Assembly (NCBI RefSeq): GCF_040610475.1
Contig: NZ_JBEXMJ010000002.1
Span: forward strand, 527,541 to 591,540
Length of the DNA: 64,000 bases
DNA from: Actinopolymorpha sp. NPDC004070
GTDB taxonomy: Bacteria > Actinomycetota > Actinomycetes > Propionibacteriales > Actinopolymorphaceae
Reading direction: 5' to 3'
Numbering within the stretch: position 1 is the first letter of the stretch; every line of letters begins with the position of its first letter. Made by a program: the position numbers and the translations under genes. Under the pieces are notes generated by a model. It worked only from the letters and a program-made list of their open reading frames with translations, was not told the DNA's origin and made no database searches. Below are positions 10,475 to 20,008 of the stretch, one piece after another.

Positions 10475-10500
10475 GACTTGTTTCCCCCCAATCAAGTCTC
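10473..10500. promoter_or_regulatory. 8-bp inverted repeat before the SatD-like gene (operator or terminator)
   Basis: GAGACTTG at 10473-10480 and CAAGTCTC at 10493-10500 are perfect inverted repeats around a 12-nt C-rich spacer. They overlap the stop codon of the FadJ-like gene. A -10-like GATAAT lies just downstream (10508-10513) and the next ATG is at 10556, so an operator for the SatD-like HTH gene is plausible. Without a T-run a terminator is less likely. Confidence 0.5.
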
Positions 10501-10555
10501 TCGCCTGGATAATGTCGCCCCCGGACCTCGGTCCCTGTGAGTACCGGAGGGAAAC

Positions 10556-11194
10556 ATGCTGGTTCTCACGCTTGATCAGCGCGGCAGCCGCAACGGTGTC
10601 GACAAGATCGACGGTTTGCTTGCCCGGTTGCGCGCCAACCCGGCATCGATGCGGTTCGTGCGCGACTTCGAACGCACCGCGGGGGACGAGGTGCAGGGGT
10701 TGCTCGACCATCCCGACGACGCGGTCGACGTCGTGCTCGACGTCGTCCGGGCCGGCGACTGGTGGGCGGGAGTGGGAGTGGGATCGGTGCGCGAACCCAT
10801 CCCGGCGAGCGTGCGCGCGGCCACCGGGCCGGCGTTCATCAACGCCCGGGAGGCGGTGGAGCGGGCGAAGAACACCCCGTCCAGGCTGGCCGTGGTCGGG
10901 CCCGACACCCGTACGGCCGCCGAGGCGGAGTCCCTGCTCGCGCTGCTGTCCGCGGTGGTGCAGCGGCGTACGGGACCCGGCTGGGAGGTGGTCGACCTGA
11001 TCCGGCAGGGGCTCCCGCAGAAGGACATCGCGACCGACCTGAAAATCAGCCCGCAGGCGGTGAGCCAGCGGCTGCGCACTGCCTTGTGGCAGGAGGAGCG
11101 CGGGGCCCGGCCACTCGCCGCCAGGCTGCTCACCCAGGCCGACGAGGCTGACCGGGCGGCCCGCGGTACGGCGTCCACCTCCGGTCGCGACTGA
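10556..11194 (+). CDS. SatD-family protein with C-terminal helix-turn-helix
   Basis: 212 aa. The first two thirds match the SatD family: GDEVQGLL (43-50), a Gly-Val repeat GVGVGSV, and GPAFINAREAVE near residues 91-102. The last third (about 140-180) is a helix-turn-helix (QKDIATDLKISPQAVSQRL) resembling sigma-region-4/LuxR-type DNA readers. SatD was named for secretion and acid tolerance in streptococci; its biochemistry is not established. The start has GGAGGGA 7 nt upstream. It is followed 108 bp later by a membrane protein that probably forms the SatE-like partner. The palindrome at 10473-10500 is a candidate autoregulatory site. Confidence 0.72.
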   Translation: MLVLTLDQRGSRNGVDKIDGLLARLRANPASMRFVRDFERTAGDEVQGLLDHPDDAVDVVLDVVRAGDWWAGVGVGSVREPIPASVRAATGPAFINAREAVERAKNTPSRLAVVGPDTRTAAEAESLLALLSAVVQRRTGPGWEVVDLIRQGLPQKDIATDLKISPQAVSQRLRTALWQEERGARPLAARLLTQADEADRAARGTASTSGRD

Positions 11195-11302
11195 AAGGTC
11201 CGCAGGGCACCTGAGGAGGCCGCGCACCTGTCAAAGTACGCAGAGCGGCTGTCAGAGTACGGAGAGCACCTACCGACGGGGAAGGGACGAGGTGAGTTCC
11301 GG

Positions 11303-12124
11303 ATGAACGTGTGGGGCGATCTGGCACTGGTCGTCCTCGCCCTGCTGGCCGTGGTCGCCGTCGGCTCGTGGGTGCCGACGGTCCACGACCGGGTCGAGCA
11401 GCTCCCCTGGTGGCTGGTGGCCTTCGTACCTGCCGGGCTGCTCGGGCTGGCCGGCCTGTTCGCGAGCGGGATGACCGGCGTCCCGTCGCACGAGATCCGG
11501 GTCCTCGCCGTCGTGTTGAGTGTCGCGGTGGCGATCTCCGGCGGCGAGCCCGTGACCCACGCGATCCTGCGGGGCGCCGGCGAGTCCGGCATCCCCGACA
11601 TCACCCGGCCGGTCGCGCCCGCGCCGACGCCGTTGCCGGGGGAGGGCGCTGACGGTGGGACGAGCAGCGGTCCGGCTGCACCGCCGGGGACACCGGGAAC
11701 ACCCGGACCCGACGGGGGAGCGTTCGCAGGGACGGGTGCCCGCTCGTCGCCGTCCGGCGGCGACCCCCTGTCCGGCATGGCCTCCGGGCGGGGCCTGCCC
11801 GGCGCCGGCGGACTGCCCGCCGGGGCGCCCGGCGCGGCCCGGAGCATCACCGGGACGGAGACTCCCCGCCGCCCGGGCCGGGTGCGCACCGGCCGCCCCG
11901 TACTCCGTGGCGGCGCCTGGATCGGCGTGCTCGAACGCGCCGCGATCGCGAGCTGCCTGCTGGTGGGGTACGGCGAGGGCGTCGCGGTGGTCCTCGCGGT
12001 GAAGGGCCTGGGCCGCTACCCCGACCTGCGTGCCTCCGGTGCCGCCGAGCGGTTCATCATCGGCACGTTCGTCAGTCTGCTGTGGGCCGGCGGTGCCGCG
12101 GGCATCGGCCTGCTGCTGCGCTGA
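11303..12124 (+). CDS. membrane protein, probable partner of the SatD-like protein
   Basis: 273 aa. Three hydrophobic segments lie in the first 85 residues (starting DLALVVLALLAVVAV). A Pro/Gly/Thr/Ser-rich, poorly conserved linker follows (about 95-195). A conserved C-terminal membrane part has GAWIGVLERAAI and VLAVKGLGRYPDL followed by ERFIIGTFVSLLWA. That GxxIGxLER...K...R...E.(F/Y).IGT signature is shared with DUF3307-like membrane proteins that neighbour satD genes elsewhere. The role is unknown; pairing with the preceding HTH protein suggests a membrane-linked sensor or effector. GAGGTGAG lies about 7 nt before the ATG. Confidence 0.6.
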   Translation: MNVWGDLALVVLALLAVVAVGSWVPTVHDRVEQLPWWLVAFVPAGLLGLAGLFASGMTGVPSHEIRVLAVVLSVAVAISGGEPVTHAILRGAGESGIPDITRPVAPAPTPLPGEGADGGTSSGPAAPPGTPGTPGPDGGAFAGTGARSSPSGGDPLSGMASGRGLPGAGGLPAGAPGAARSITGTETPRRPGRVRTGRPVLRGGAWIGVLERAAIASCLLVGYGEGVAVVLAVKGLGRYPDLRASGAAERFIIGTFVSLLWAGGAAGIGLLLR

Positions 12125-12177
12125 CCGGTTCGCCGACCCCGTTTACGGCGAAGGCCGGGCACGGCAGGATCGAGACC

Positions 12178-13323
<1,146 letters not shown>

Positions 13324-13361
13324 GTGCGCGTCCCGGAGCGCCGCGCGGGAATGATGGGCGG

Positions 13362-14513
13362 ATGAGTGGCCCGCTGAACGGCGTACGCGTCCTGGAGTTC
13401 ACCAACCTCGCCCCGGTGCCGTTCGCGGCGACCATGCTGGCCGACCTCGGCGCCGACGTGGTGCGGGTGGACCGGCACGACGCGGTGGCCGGCGGACCGG
13501 CGCGACCGGGCGATCCGCTGGCGCGCGGGCGGCGCTCGATCGCCCTCGACCTCAAGCACCCGGAGGCGATCGCGGTCGTGCTCCGGTTGGTGGGGTCCGC
13601 CGACGTGCTGGTCGAGGGGTTCCGGCCGGGCGTCTGTGAACGCCTCGGGATCGGACCGGACGCCTGCCTGGCCGCCAACCCGCGGCTGGTCTACGCCCGG
13701 ATCAGCGGGTGGGGTCAGGATGGCCCGGGTGCGAACGAGGCCGGGCACGACCTGGACTACCTCGCCGTGTCCGGGGCGCTGGCGCCGATCGGGCCGGCCG
13801 GTGCGCCGCCGACCCCGCCGCTGAACTACGTCGCCGACTTCGCCGGTGGCGGCATGCTCGCCGTCGTCGGCATCCTCGCGGCGCTGTGGGAACGCGAACG
13901 CTCCGGCCGCGGCCAGGTCGTGGACGCGGCGATGGTCGAGGGGGCCGCGCTGCTGTCGGCGCAGCTGCACGGACTGCTCGCCGACGGCATGTGGACCGGG
14001 CCGCGCGGCGGCAACCTGCTCGACGGCGGCGCACCGTTCTACCGCTGCTACCCCTGCGCGGACGGCCGGTTCGTCGCGGTGGCTGCGCTGGAGCCCCGCT
14101 TCTACGCAGCACTCCTCGCCGGGCTGGGGCTGGTCGACGAGGACCTGCCCGGACAGTACGACGAGGCGGGCTGGCCGCTGCTGCACGAGACGTTCGCGGC
14201 GGCGCTGGCCACCGGTACGCGGGACGAGTGGGCCGAGCGCTTCGCCGGGACCGACGCCTGTGTGACCCCGGTGCTCGAACCCGCCGAGGCGCCGCACCAT
14301 CCGCAGGCGGCGGCCCGGCAGTCGTTCGTGGATGTCGGCGGACAGGTCCAGCCCGCCCCCGCTCCCCGGTTGTCGCGGACGCCGAGCGGGGTGCCGGGCG
14401 CGGCGCCGGCTCCGGGCGCCCACAGCCGGGAGGTGCTGGCCGGCGCGGGGTTCGGAGAGGCCGAGATCGGTGAGCTGGTCCGCTCCGGCGCGGTCGCCCC
14501 CGGGGCCGGGTAG
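13362..14513 (+). CDS. alpha-methylacyl-CoA racemase-like CoA-transferase family III protein
   Basis: 383 aa of the CaiB/BaiF family. The fold signature VRVLEFTNLAPVPFAATMLADLGADVVRV gives way to GFRPGVCERLG with Arg 88. The segment NEAGHDLDYLAVSG places His at 129, and LNYVADF places Asp at 159. These equal the catalytic His126/Asp156 pair of mycobacterial alpha-methylacyl-CoA racemase with a constant offset of three, which favours racemase over true CoA transferase. Its job would be to interconvert (2R)/(2S)-2-methylacyl-CoA so that the neighbouring dehydrogenase can use it. The stop codon abuts the first of two perfect palindromes. Confidence 0.85.
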   Translation: MSGPLNGVRVLEFTNLAPVPFAATMLADLGADVVRVDRHDAVAGGPARPGDPLARGRRSIALDLKHPEAIAVVLRLVGSADVLVEGFRPGVCERLGIGPDACLAANPRLVYARISGWGQDGPGANEAGHDLDYLAVSGALAPIGPAGAPPTPPLNYVADFAGGGMLAVVGILAALWERERSGRGQVVDAAMVEGAALLSAQLHGLLADGMWTGPRGGNLLDGGAPFYRCYPCADGRFVAVAALEPRFYAALLAGLGLVDEDLPGQYDEAGWPLLHETFAAALATGTRDEWAERFAGTDACVTPVLEPAEAPHHPQAAARQSFVDVGGQVQPAPAPRLSRTPSGVPGAAPAPGAHSREVLAGAGFGEAEIGELVRSGAVAPGAG

Positions 14514-14545
14514 TCGGACGTCCGACCATCCGTTCGGACGTCCGA
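14513..14545. promoter_or_regulatory. two perfect palindromes 20 bp apart (tandem operator)
   Basis: TCGGACGTCCGA is a perfect 12-bp palindrome found at 14514-14525 (14 bp palindrome 14513-14526 when flanking G and C are counted) and again at 14534-14545. The centres are exactly 20 bp apart, about two helical turns. The sites lie 307-339 bp upstream of the E1alpha start and immediately after the racemase stop. Spacing and symmetry suit cooperative binding of a dimeric regulator on one DNA face. Confidence 0.65.
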
Positions 14546-14716
14546 CAAACTGTGGGAGCCGAACGACTTCGGTTGCGCCTAACCGTGGAATCCGACATGG
14601 CGCGGTCTGGGAAGGAGGGCAGATCCTGGACGCACAGCTCAGGCGGGCACGCTTGGGACGACCTGGTGCACCCAGGGTTCGGGTGCGTCGAGCGGGCGCT
14701 GTCGGTACGTTAGGTG

Positions 14717-14746
14717 GCACGGCTGTGCGATCGGTCACAGCCGTGC
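14717..14746. promoter_or_regulatory. 11-bp inverted repeat in the E1alpha leader
   Basis: GCACGGCTGTG (14717-14727) and CACAGCCGTGC (14736-14746) are perfect arms around an 8-nt spacer. A -10-like TACGTT at 14706-14711 lies just upstream. The element is 106 bp before the E1alpha GTG and could act either as an operator or as an RNA hairpin in the leader. Confidence 0.55.
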
Positions 14747-14851
14747 GTGTCGGACGTTGGTCGCGCCCACCGGTGGCGACTGGTCCGAGGCGGCTTGAGC
14801 TCCGGCCCGGTGGCGGCGACCCCGCCCACCGATGGACTGAAGGAGTGCACG

Positions 14852-16015
14852 GTGACTGAAGGCACGTTCGGGGCCCCGGCGGGTGAGCCCGACCTCGTGC
14901 AGCTGCTCACGCCCGAGGGCGAGCGCTGCGAGCATCCCGACTACGCGTTCGATCTGGACGACGAGGCCATCAGGGGCTTCTACCGTGACATGGTGCTCAC
15001 CCGGCGCATCGACGCCGAGGCGATCGCCCTCCAGCGGCAGGGTGAGCTCGGCATCTGGGCGTCGCTGCTCGGCCAGGAGGCCGCACAGATCGGCTCCGGC
15101 CGCGCGGTCCGGCAGCAGGACTTCATCTTTCCCACCTACCGCGAGCACGGTGTCGCGTGGTGCCGCGGCGTCGATCCGCTGGCGCTGATCAGCCTGTTCC
15201 GTGGCGTCGACCACGGCGGGTGGGACCCGGCCGACGTCAACTTCCACCTCTACACGATCGTCATCGGCGCGCAGACCCTGCACGCGACCGGCTACGCCAT
15301 GGGCATGCAGCGCGACGGCTGCGTCGGCACCGGCGACCCGGAGCGGGACGCGGCGGTGCTCGCCTACTTCGGTGACGGGGCCAGCGCCCAGGGCGACGTG
15401 AACGAGTCGTTCATCTGGTCCGCGGTGTTCAACACCCCGACCGTCTACTTCCTGCAGAACAACCAGTGGGCCATCTCCGCCCCGCAGGAGAGGCAGTCCC
15501 GGATCCCGCTCTACCGCCGGGCCGCGGGCTTCGGCTTCCCCGGCGTACGCGTCGACGGCAACGACGTCCTCGCCAGCTACGCCGTCACCAAGGCGGCGTT
15601 GCAGCAGGCCCGCGACGGCGGCGGCCCGACGCTGATCGAGGCCTTCACCTACCGCATGGGCGCCCACACCACCACCGACGACCCGACGCGGTACCGCCTG
15701 CAGGACGAGCTGGAGCACTGGAAGCTCAAGGACCCGCTGGCCCGGGTCAAGGCGTACCTCACCCGCAACGCCCTGATCGACGACGCGTTCCTGTCCGACC
15801 TGGACACCGAGGCCGACGACCTCGCCGCCCACGTCCGCGCCGGCACCCTGGCCATGCCCGAACCCGACCTCGCGGCGACGTTCGACCGGGTGTACGCCGA
15901 GATGACACCGGAGCTGCGGGCCCAGCAGGAGTGGTTCCGCGAATACCACGCGTCCTTCCATCCTTCCGGCCAGGCGGCCGACGGCGGCGCACCCCACGCG
16001 GAGGTGACCCGATGA
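14852..16015 (+). CDS. bkdA: branched-chain 2-oxoacid (or pyruvate) dehydrogenase E1 alpha subunit
   Basis: 387-aa thiamine-diphosphate-dependent E1 alpha chain. The TPP/Mg motif is GDGASAQGD...NNQWAIS (about residues 174-205). FPTYREHGVAW and IPLYRRAAGFG match BCKDH/PDH alpha chains, and the phosphorylation-loop region is RMGAHTTTDDPTRYR. It decarboxylates 2-oxoacids and transfers the acyl group to the E2 lipoyl arm. GTG 14852 has AGGAG 7 nt upstream. The stop overlaps the E1beta start (ATGA). No E3 gene lies beside it, so a shared lipoamide dehydrogenase must serve. The BCKDH assignment over PDH is an inference from the neighbouring racemase and acyl-CoA dehydrogenase. Confidence 0.88.
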   Translation: MTEGTFGAPAGEPDLVQLLTPEGERCEHPDYAFDLDDEAIRGFYRDMVLTRRIDAEAIALQRQGELGIWASLLGQEAAQIGSGRAVRQQDFIFPTYREHGVAWCRGVDPLALISLFRGVDHGGWDPADVNFHLYTIVIGAQTLHATGYAMGMQRDGCVGTGDPERDAAVLAYFGDGASAQGDVNESFIWSAVFNTPTVYFLQNNQWAISAPQERQSRIPLYRRAAGFGFPGVRVDGNDVLASYAVTKAALQQARDGGGPTLIEAFTYRMGAHTTTDDPTRYRLQDELEHWKLKDPLARVKAYLTRNALIDDAFLSDLDTEADDLAAHVRAGTLAMPEPDLAATFDRVYAEMTPELRAQQEWFREYHASFHPSGQAADGGAPHAEVTR

Positions 16016-16992
16016 CCGCGCTCACCCTGGCCAAGAGCCTGAACGCCGGCCTGCGCCGCGCCATGGAGGACGACCCGAAGGTCGTCATCATGGGCGAGGA
16101 CATCGGCCGGCTCGGCGGCGTCTTCCGGGTCACCGACGGACTCCAGAAGGACTTCGGCGAGGACCGCGTGATCGACACGCCGCTGGCGGAGTCGGGCATC
16201 GTCGGCACCGCCATCGGCCTCGCGCTGCGCGGCTACCGGCCGATCTGCGAGATCCAGTTCGACGGGTTCGTCTACCCGGCGTACGACCAGATCGTCAGCC
16301 AGGTCGCCAAGATGCGCTTCCGCTCCCAGGGCCGGCTCGCGGTCCCGATGGTGATCCGGATCCCGTTCGGCGGCGGCATCGGCGCGGTCGAGCACCACTC
16401 GGAGTCCCCCGAGGCCTACTTCGCCCACACCGCCGGCCTGAAGGTCGTCGCCTGTGCGAGCCCCGGCGACGCGTACTGGATGATCCAACAGTGCGTCGCC
16501 AGCGACGACCCGGTGATCTTCCTCGAACCCAAGCGCCGCTACTACGAGAAGGCCGAGGTCGACACCGAGGCCACCGAGGCGCCCTACCCGCTGTTCGCTT
16601 CGCGGGTCGTCCGCGACGGCACCGACGCGGTGCTGCTGGCGTACGGGCCGATGGTCAAGACCTGTCTGGAGGCCGCGCAGGCTGCCGCCGAGGAGGGGAA
16701 GAACCTCGCCGTCGTCGACCTGCGCACACTTTCGCCGCTCGACCTGGACCCGGTGTATGAGCTGGTACGCCGGACCGGGCGGGTCGTCACCGTGCACGAG
16801 GCGCCGATCACCGGTGGCCTGGGCGCCGAGCTCGCCACCCGGATCACCGAGGAGTGCTTCTACTCCCTGCAGGCACCGGTGCGGCGGGTGGGCGGGTTCG
16901 ACACACCGTACCCACCGGCCCGGGCGGAGGAGGACTTCCTGCCCGACCTGGACCGCATCCTCGACGCGGTCGACCGCGTACTCGCCTACTGA
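16012..16992 (+). CDS. bkdB: branched-chain 2-oxoacid dehydrogenase E1 beta subunit
   Basis: 326-aa E1 beta (transketolase pyrimidine and C-terminal domains). Typical segments are VVIMGEDIGRLGGVFRVTDGL, DTPLAESGIVGTAIGLA, EIQFDGFVYPAYDQIVSQVAKMRFRS (read in parts) and the C-terminal TVHEAPITGGLGAE. It forms the alpha2beta2 E1 with the preceding product. The start overlaps the alpha stop by 4 bp, implying translational coupling. The E2 gene begins 27 bp after this stop. Confidence 0.92.
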   Translation: MTALTLAKSLNAGLRRAMEDDPKVVIMGEDIGRLGGVFRVTDGLQKDFGEDRVIDTPLAESGIVGTAIGLALRGYRPICEIQFDGFVYPAYDQIVSQVAKMRFRSQGRLAVPMVIRIPFGGGIGAVEHHSESPEAYFAHTAGLKVVACASPGDAYWMIQQCVASDDPVIFLEPKRRYYEKAEVDTEATEAPYPLFASRVVRDGTDAVLLAYGPMVKTCLEAAQAAAEEGKNLAVVDLRTLSPLDLDPVYELVRRTGRVVTVHEAPITGGLGAELATRITEECFYSLQAPVRRVGGFDTPYPPARAEEDFLPDLDRILDAVDRVLAY

Positions 16993-17019
16993 GGGCCCGA
17001 ACGTACGAAGGGAAGGTCC

Positions 17020-18480
17020 ATGACCGAAGCGCGCGAGTTCCGGCTCCCCGACGTAGGTGAGGGGCTGGTCGAGGCCGAGATCGTGTCCTGGCGGGTCAAG
17101 CCGGGCGACGAGGTGAAGGTCAACGACGTCGTGGTCGAGATCGAGACCGCGAAGTCGCTGGTCGAGCTGCCGTGCCCCTACGCCGGGACGATCGCGGAAC
17201 TGCTGGTGCCGGAGGGCCAGGTCGTTCCCGTCGGTACACCGATCATCCGGGTCGCCGCACCCGGCACCGCCGTCTCCCCGGGACCGTCCGCTCCGAGCGC
17301 TCCGGCCGCCGCGGCGGCTCCGGCAGCCTCTGCTCCGCAGGCGGCCGAGGCCGCTGTCGCCGGCTCCTTCGACGTCGCCGCCGGAAGCCCGGGCGCGACC
17401 ACCGAAGCAGCGGCCGTCGACGAGCAGAAGACCAGCATGCTCGTCGGGTACGGCCCGCGGACGACCTCCGCCCGCCGCCGCCCGCGTACCAGCACCTCGG
17501 CACCCGCCCCGACGGCCGCCGCCCCCGCGACTCCTCCGACTCCCGCGCCGCCCCTGCACGTCACGCCCGCGCCGGCTGCTCCCGCACCCGCCCACCCTGG
17601 TGTGCTCGCCAAGCCGCCGGTCCGCAAGCTCGCCAAGGACCTCGGCGTGGACCTGACGCAGGTGCCGCCGACCGGGCCGAACGGCACCGTCAGCCGGGCC
17701 GACGTGGAGGCCTTCGCCGCCACCGCGGCCTCGGCGGCCGAGCCCGCCGAGGCCGCGGTGGCACCCGCCGCACCCTCCGCCGGCGAGACCCGGATCCCCG
17801 TCCGCGGCGTACGCAGGTCCACCGCGCAGGCCGTCACCCAGAGCGCGTTCACCGCCCCCCACGTGACCGAGTGGGTCAGCGTCGACGCCACCGCGACGAT
17901 GGAGCTGCTGGACCGGCTGCGCGCCCGCCGCGACTTCGCCGACGTCCGGCTGTCCCCGCTGGTCGTGGTGGCCAAGGCGTGCCTGCTCGCGCTGCGGCGT
18001 ACGCCCGAACTCAACGCGACCTGGGACGAGCCGGCCGGTGAGATCGTCCTCAAGCGCCACGTCAACCTGGGCATCGCCGCCGCCACGCCGCGCGGGCTGA
18101 TGGTGCCGCACGTCAAGAACGCCGACCGGATGCCGCTGGCCGACCTGGCCCGGTCGCTGACCGAGCTGACCCAGACCGCCCGCGCCGGCAAGACACAGCC
18201 CGCGGAGATGCAGGGAACGACGTTCACGATCACCAACGTCGGCGTCTTCGGGGTCGACGGCGGCACCCCGATCCTCAACCCCGGCGAGTCCGGGATCCTC
18301 GCCGTCGGCGCGATCCGCAAGCAGCCGTGGGTCGTCGACGACGAGGTGGTCCCGCGCTGGGTGGCCACGCTGTCGCTGTCGTTCGACCACCGCATCGTCG
18401 ACGGCGAACAGGGCTCGCGTTTCCTGATGGACGTCGCGAGCGTGCTGGAGGACCCCGCGTCCGCCCTGCTGCTCGCGTAA
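17020..18480 (+). CDS. bkdC: dihydrolipoamide acyltransferase (E2) of the branched-chain 2-oxoacid dehydrogenase
   Basis: 486 aa. An N-terminal lipoyl domain (1-80) has the lipoyl lysine at 45 in IETAKSLVEL. An Ala/Pro-rich linker follows (about 85-200), then the E3/E1-binding domain (about 200-235, PVRKLAKDLGVDL) and a C-terminal acyltransferase core with the active-site HRIVDG near residue 457. It carries the acyl group from E1 to CoA and forms the complex core. There is a single lipoyl domain, as is usual for BCKDH E2. GGAAGG lies 6 nt before the ATG. The gene is followed by a convergent broken phoD. Confidence 0.93.
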   Translation: MTEAREFRLPDVGEGLVEAEIVSWRVKPGDEVKVNDVVVEIETAKSLVELPCPYAGTIAELLVPEGQVVPVGTPIIRVAAPGTAVSPGPSAPSAPAAAAAPAASAPQAAEAAVAGSFDVAAGSPGATTEAAAVDEQKTSMLVGYGPRTTSARRRPRTSTSAPAPTAAAPATPPTPAPPLHVTPAPAAPAPAHPGVLAKPPVRKLAKDLGVDLTQVPPTGPNGTVSRADVEAFAATAASAAEPAEAAVAPAAPSAGETRIPVRGVRRSTAQAVTQSAFTAPHVTEWVSVDATATMELLDRLRARRDFADVRLSPLVVVAKACLLALRRTPELNATWDEPAGEIVLKRHVNLGIAAATPRGLMVPHVKNADRMPLADLARSLTELTQTARAGKTQPAEMQGTTFTITNVGVFGVDGGTPILNPGESGILAVGAIRKQPWVVDDEVVPRWVATLSLSFDHRIVDGEQGSRFLMDVASVLEDPASALLLA

Positions 18481-18508
18481 ACGGGGTCGCCCGACCAGCG
18501 GCTGGGAG

Positions 18509-19860
18509 TCAGCGGCGGCCGGGGGTGAGCGTGCGCGCGTACAACACGTTCGCCTCCTGGTCGCGCAGCCGTACGGTCAGCTCCCCGCTGTCCCCGGTGA
18601 TCTCCACCTCGCCGAAGTGCTGCCAGCCCTCCAGCGGCGAGGCGCCCTGACGCGGCGGCGCGTGCACGTACATCGCCTCCGGCCCGAACGTCGCGTCCAG
18701 CTTGTTCGGCCCGAACGCGCCGGCGTTCAGCGGCCCGGACACGAACTCCCAGAACGGCGAGAAGTCGGTGAAGCTCGCCCGGTCCGGTGAGTAGTGGTGC
18801 GCGGCGGTGTAGTGGACGTCCGCGGTGAGCCAGACGACGTTCTCGACCCGGTGCCGGCGCAGCGTCGACAGCAGGGTGGCGATCTCCAGCTCACGTCCCT
18901 TCGGCGCACCGGGGTCGCCCTGGGCGAGGCCCTCCATCGCGGTCGCGCCGTCGGGAACGACCAGGCCGAGCGGCAGGTCATTGGCGACGACCTTCCAGGT
19001 GGCGCGCGACCCCAGCAGCCCCTCGGTCAGCCACTTCGTCTGCCGCCAACCGAGTACGCCGCCGTCGGGGACGGTCTCCAGCCCGGGTGTGTTCGGGTCC
19101 TTGTAGGTCCGCATGTCCAGGACGAACACGTACAGCAGTGGCCCGTACGACACCTTCCGGTACACCCTGCCCTCGGGGTCGCGGTGCGACGTCCGGATCG
19201 GCATCCACTCGAAGAACGCCCGCCGTGCCCGCACGGCCAGCACGTCCACCCGCTTCTCGGTGTAGCGGTCGTCGTCCAGGATCTGGCTCGGGTACCAGTT
19301 GTTGTGCACCTCGTGGTCGTCCCACTGGTTGACCTGCGGAACCTCCGCGGCGAACGCGTGCACGTTGCGGTCCAAAAGGTTGTACGCCCACTGGCCGCGG
19401 TACTCGTCCAGGGTCTGCGCGACCTTGCTCTTCTCCTCGGTCACGACGTTGCGGTAGACCCGGCGCCGAAACCCTGCCCCACCATGTCGCCCGACCGCAG
19501 GAACCGTACGTCCGTGCGGTGCCGCGGGGCGGTGACCGGCCGGCCGGTGAGTGCCTCGCCGACGACGCCGTGCCGGTCGGGGTCCTCGAGGTGGACGCGG
19601 TAGAAATGCTCCTGGCCGGACGGCAGGCCGTGCAGGTCGGCCCGTCCGGTGTGGTGGGTCTCCGCTGTGAGCACCGGCCCGGGCACGGTGACCGCCCGGC
19701 GGAAGTCCGGCGTACGGGCGACCTCGACCCACATCCGGGCGGTCCGGTCGGCGCGGGCCCACACCACCGCACCGTTCGCGGTCGGGTCACCGCTGGCGAT
19801 GCCGTGGGTCAGGCGCGGGCGGCCCGAACGCAGGACGCCCGGTGCGAACGTCGATGGCGA
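18509..19860 (-). pseudogene. phoD: alkaline phosphatase D (phoD) with internal deletion and frameshift
   Basis: Two frames carry adjacent parts of one PhoD. The N-terminal part (about 19860-19444) reads THGIASGDPTANG, then the fibronectin-like PhoD N-domain, and ends RFLRSGDMVGQGFG. The C-terminal part (from about 19470 down to 18509) resumes in another frame with RVYRNVVTEEKSKVAQ, NQWDDHEVHNNW and VWLTADVHYTAAHH to a normal end. About 40-45 residues that in intact relatives join these blocks, including the (H/C)SGD...YAD metal site, are missing. The N-terminal frame also has a TGA upstream of its first motif and no Tat signal in frame. The gene is therefore almost certainly inactive. Confidence 0.82.
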
Positions 19861-20008
19861 TCAGCGAACCGCCGGGGATTCCCCGCCGCGGGGTCCGCCG
19901 CCGCCGTGAGGCCGCGGGTACGTTGGGTAGTTACCGGACAAACGTGCGTGACCGTGATCAGTGGTACATGTCATGATCGGGGGCAGGCCCACTCGGGAGG
20001 TACTCATC

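Noticed and set aside
15649..18390. Long minus-strand frame opposite the 2-oxoacid dehydrogenase genes
   Set aside because: Low-complexity Gly/Arg/Asp-rich translation without motifs. The plus-strand genes carry complete family signatures.
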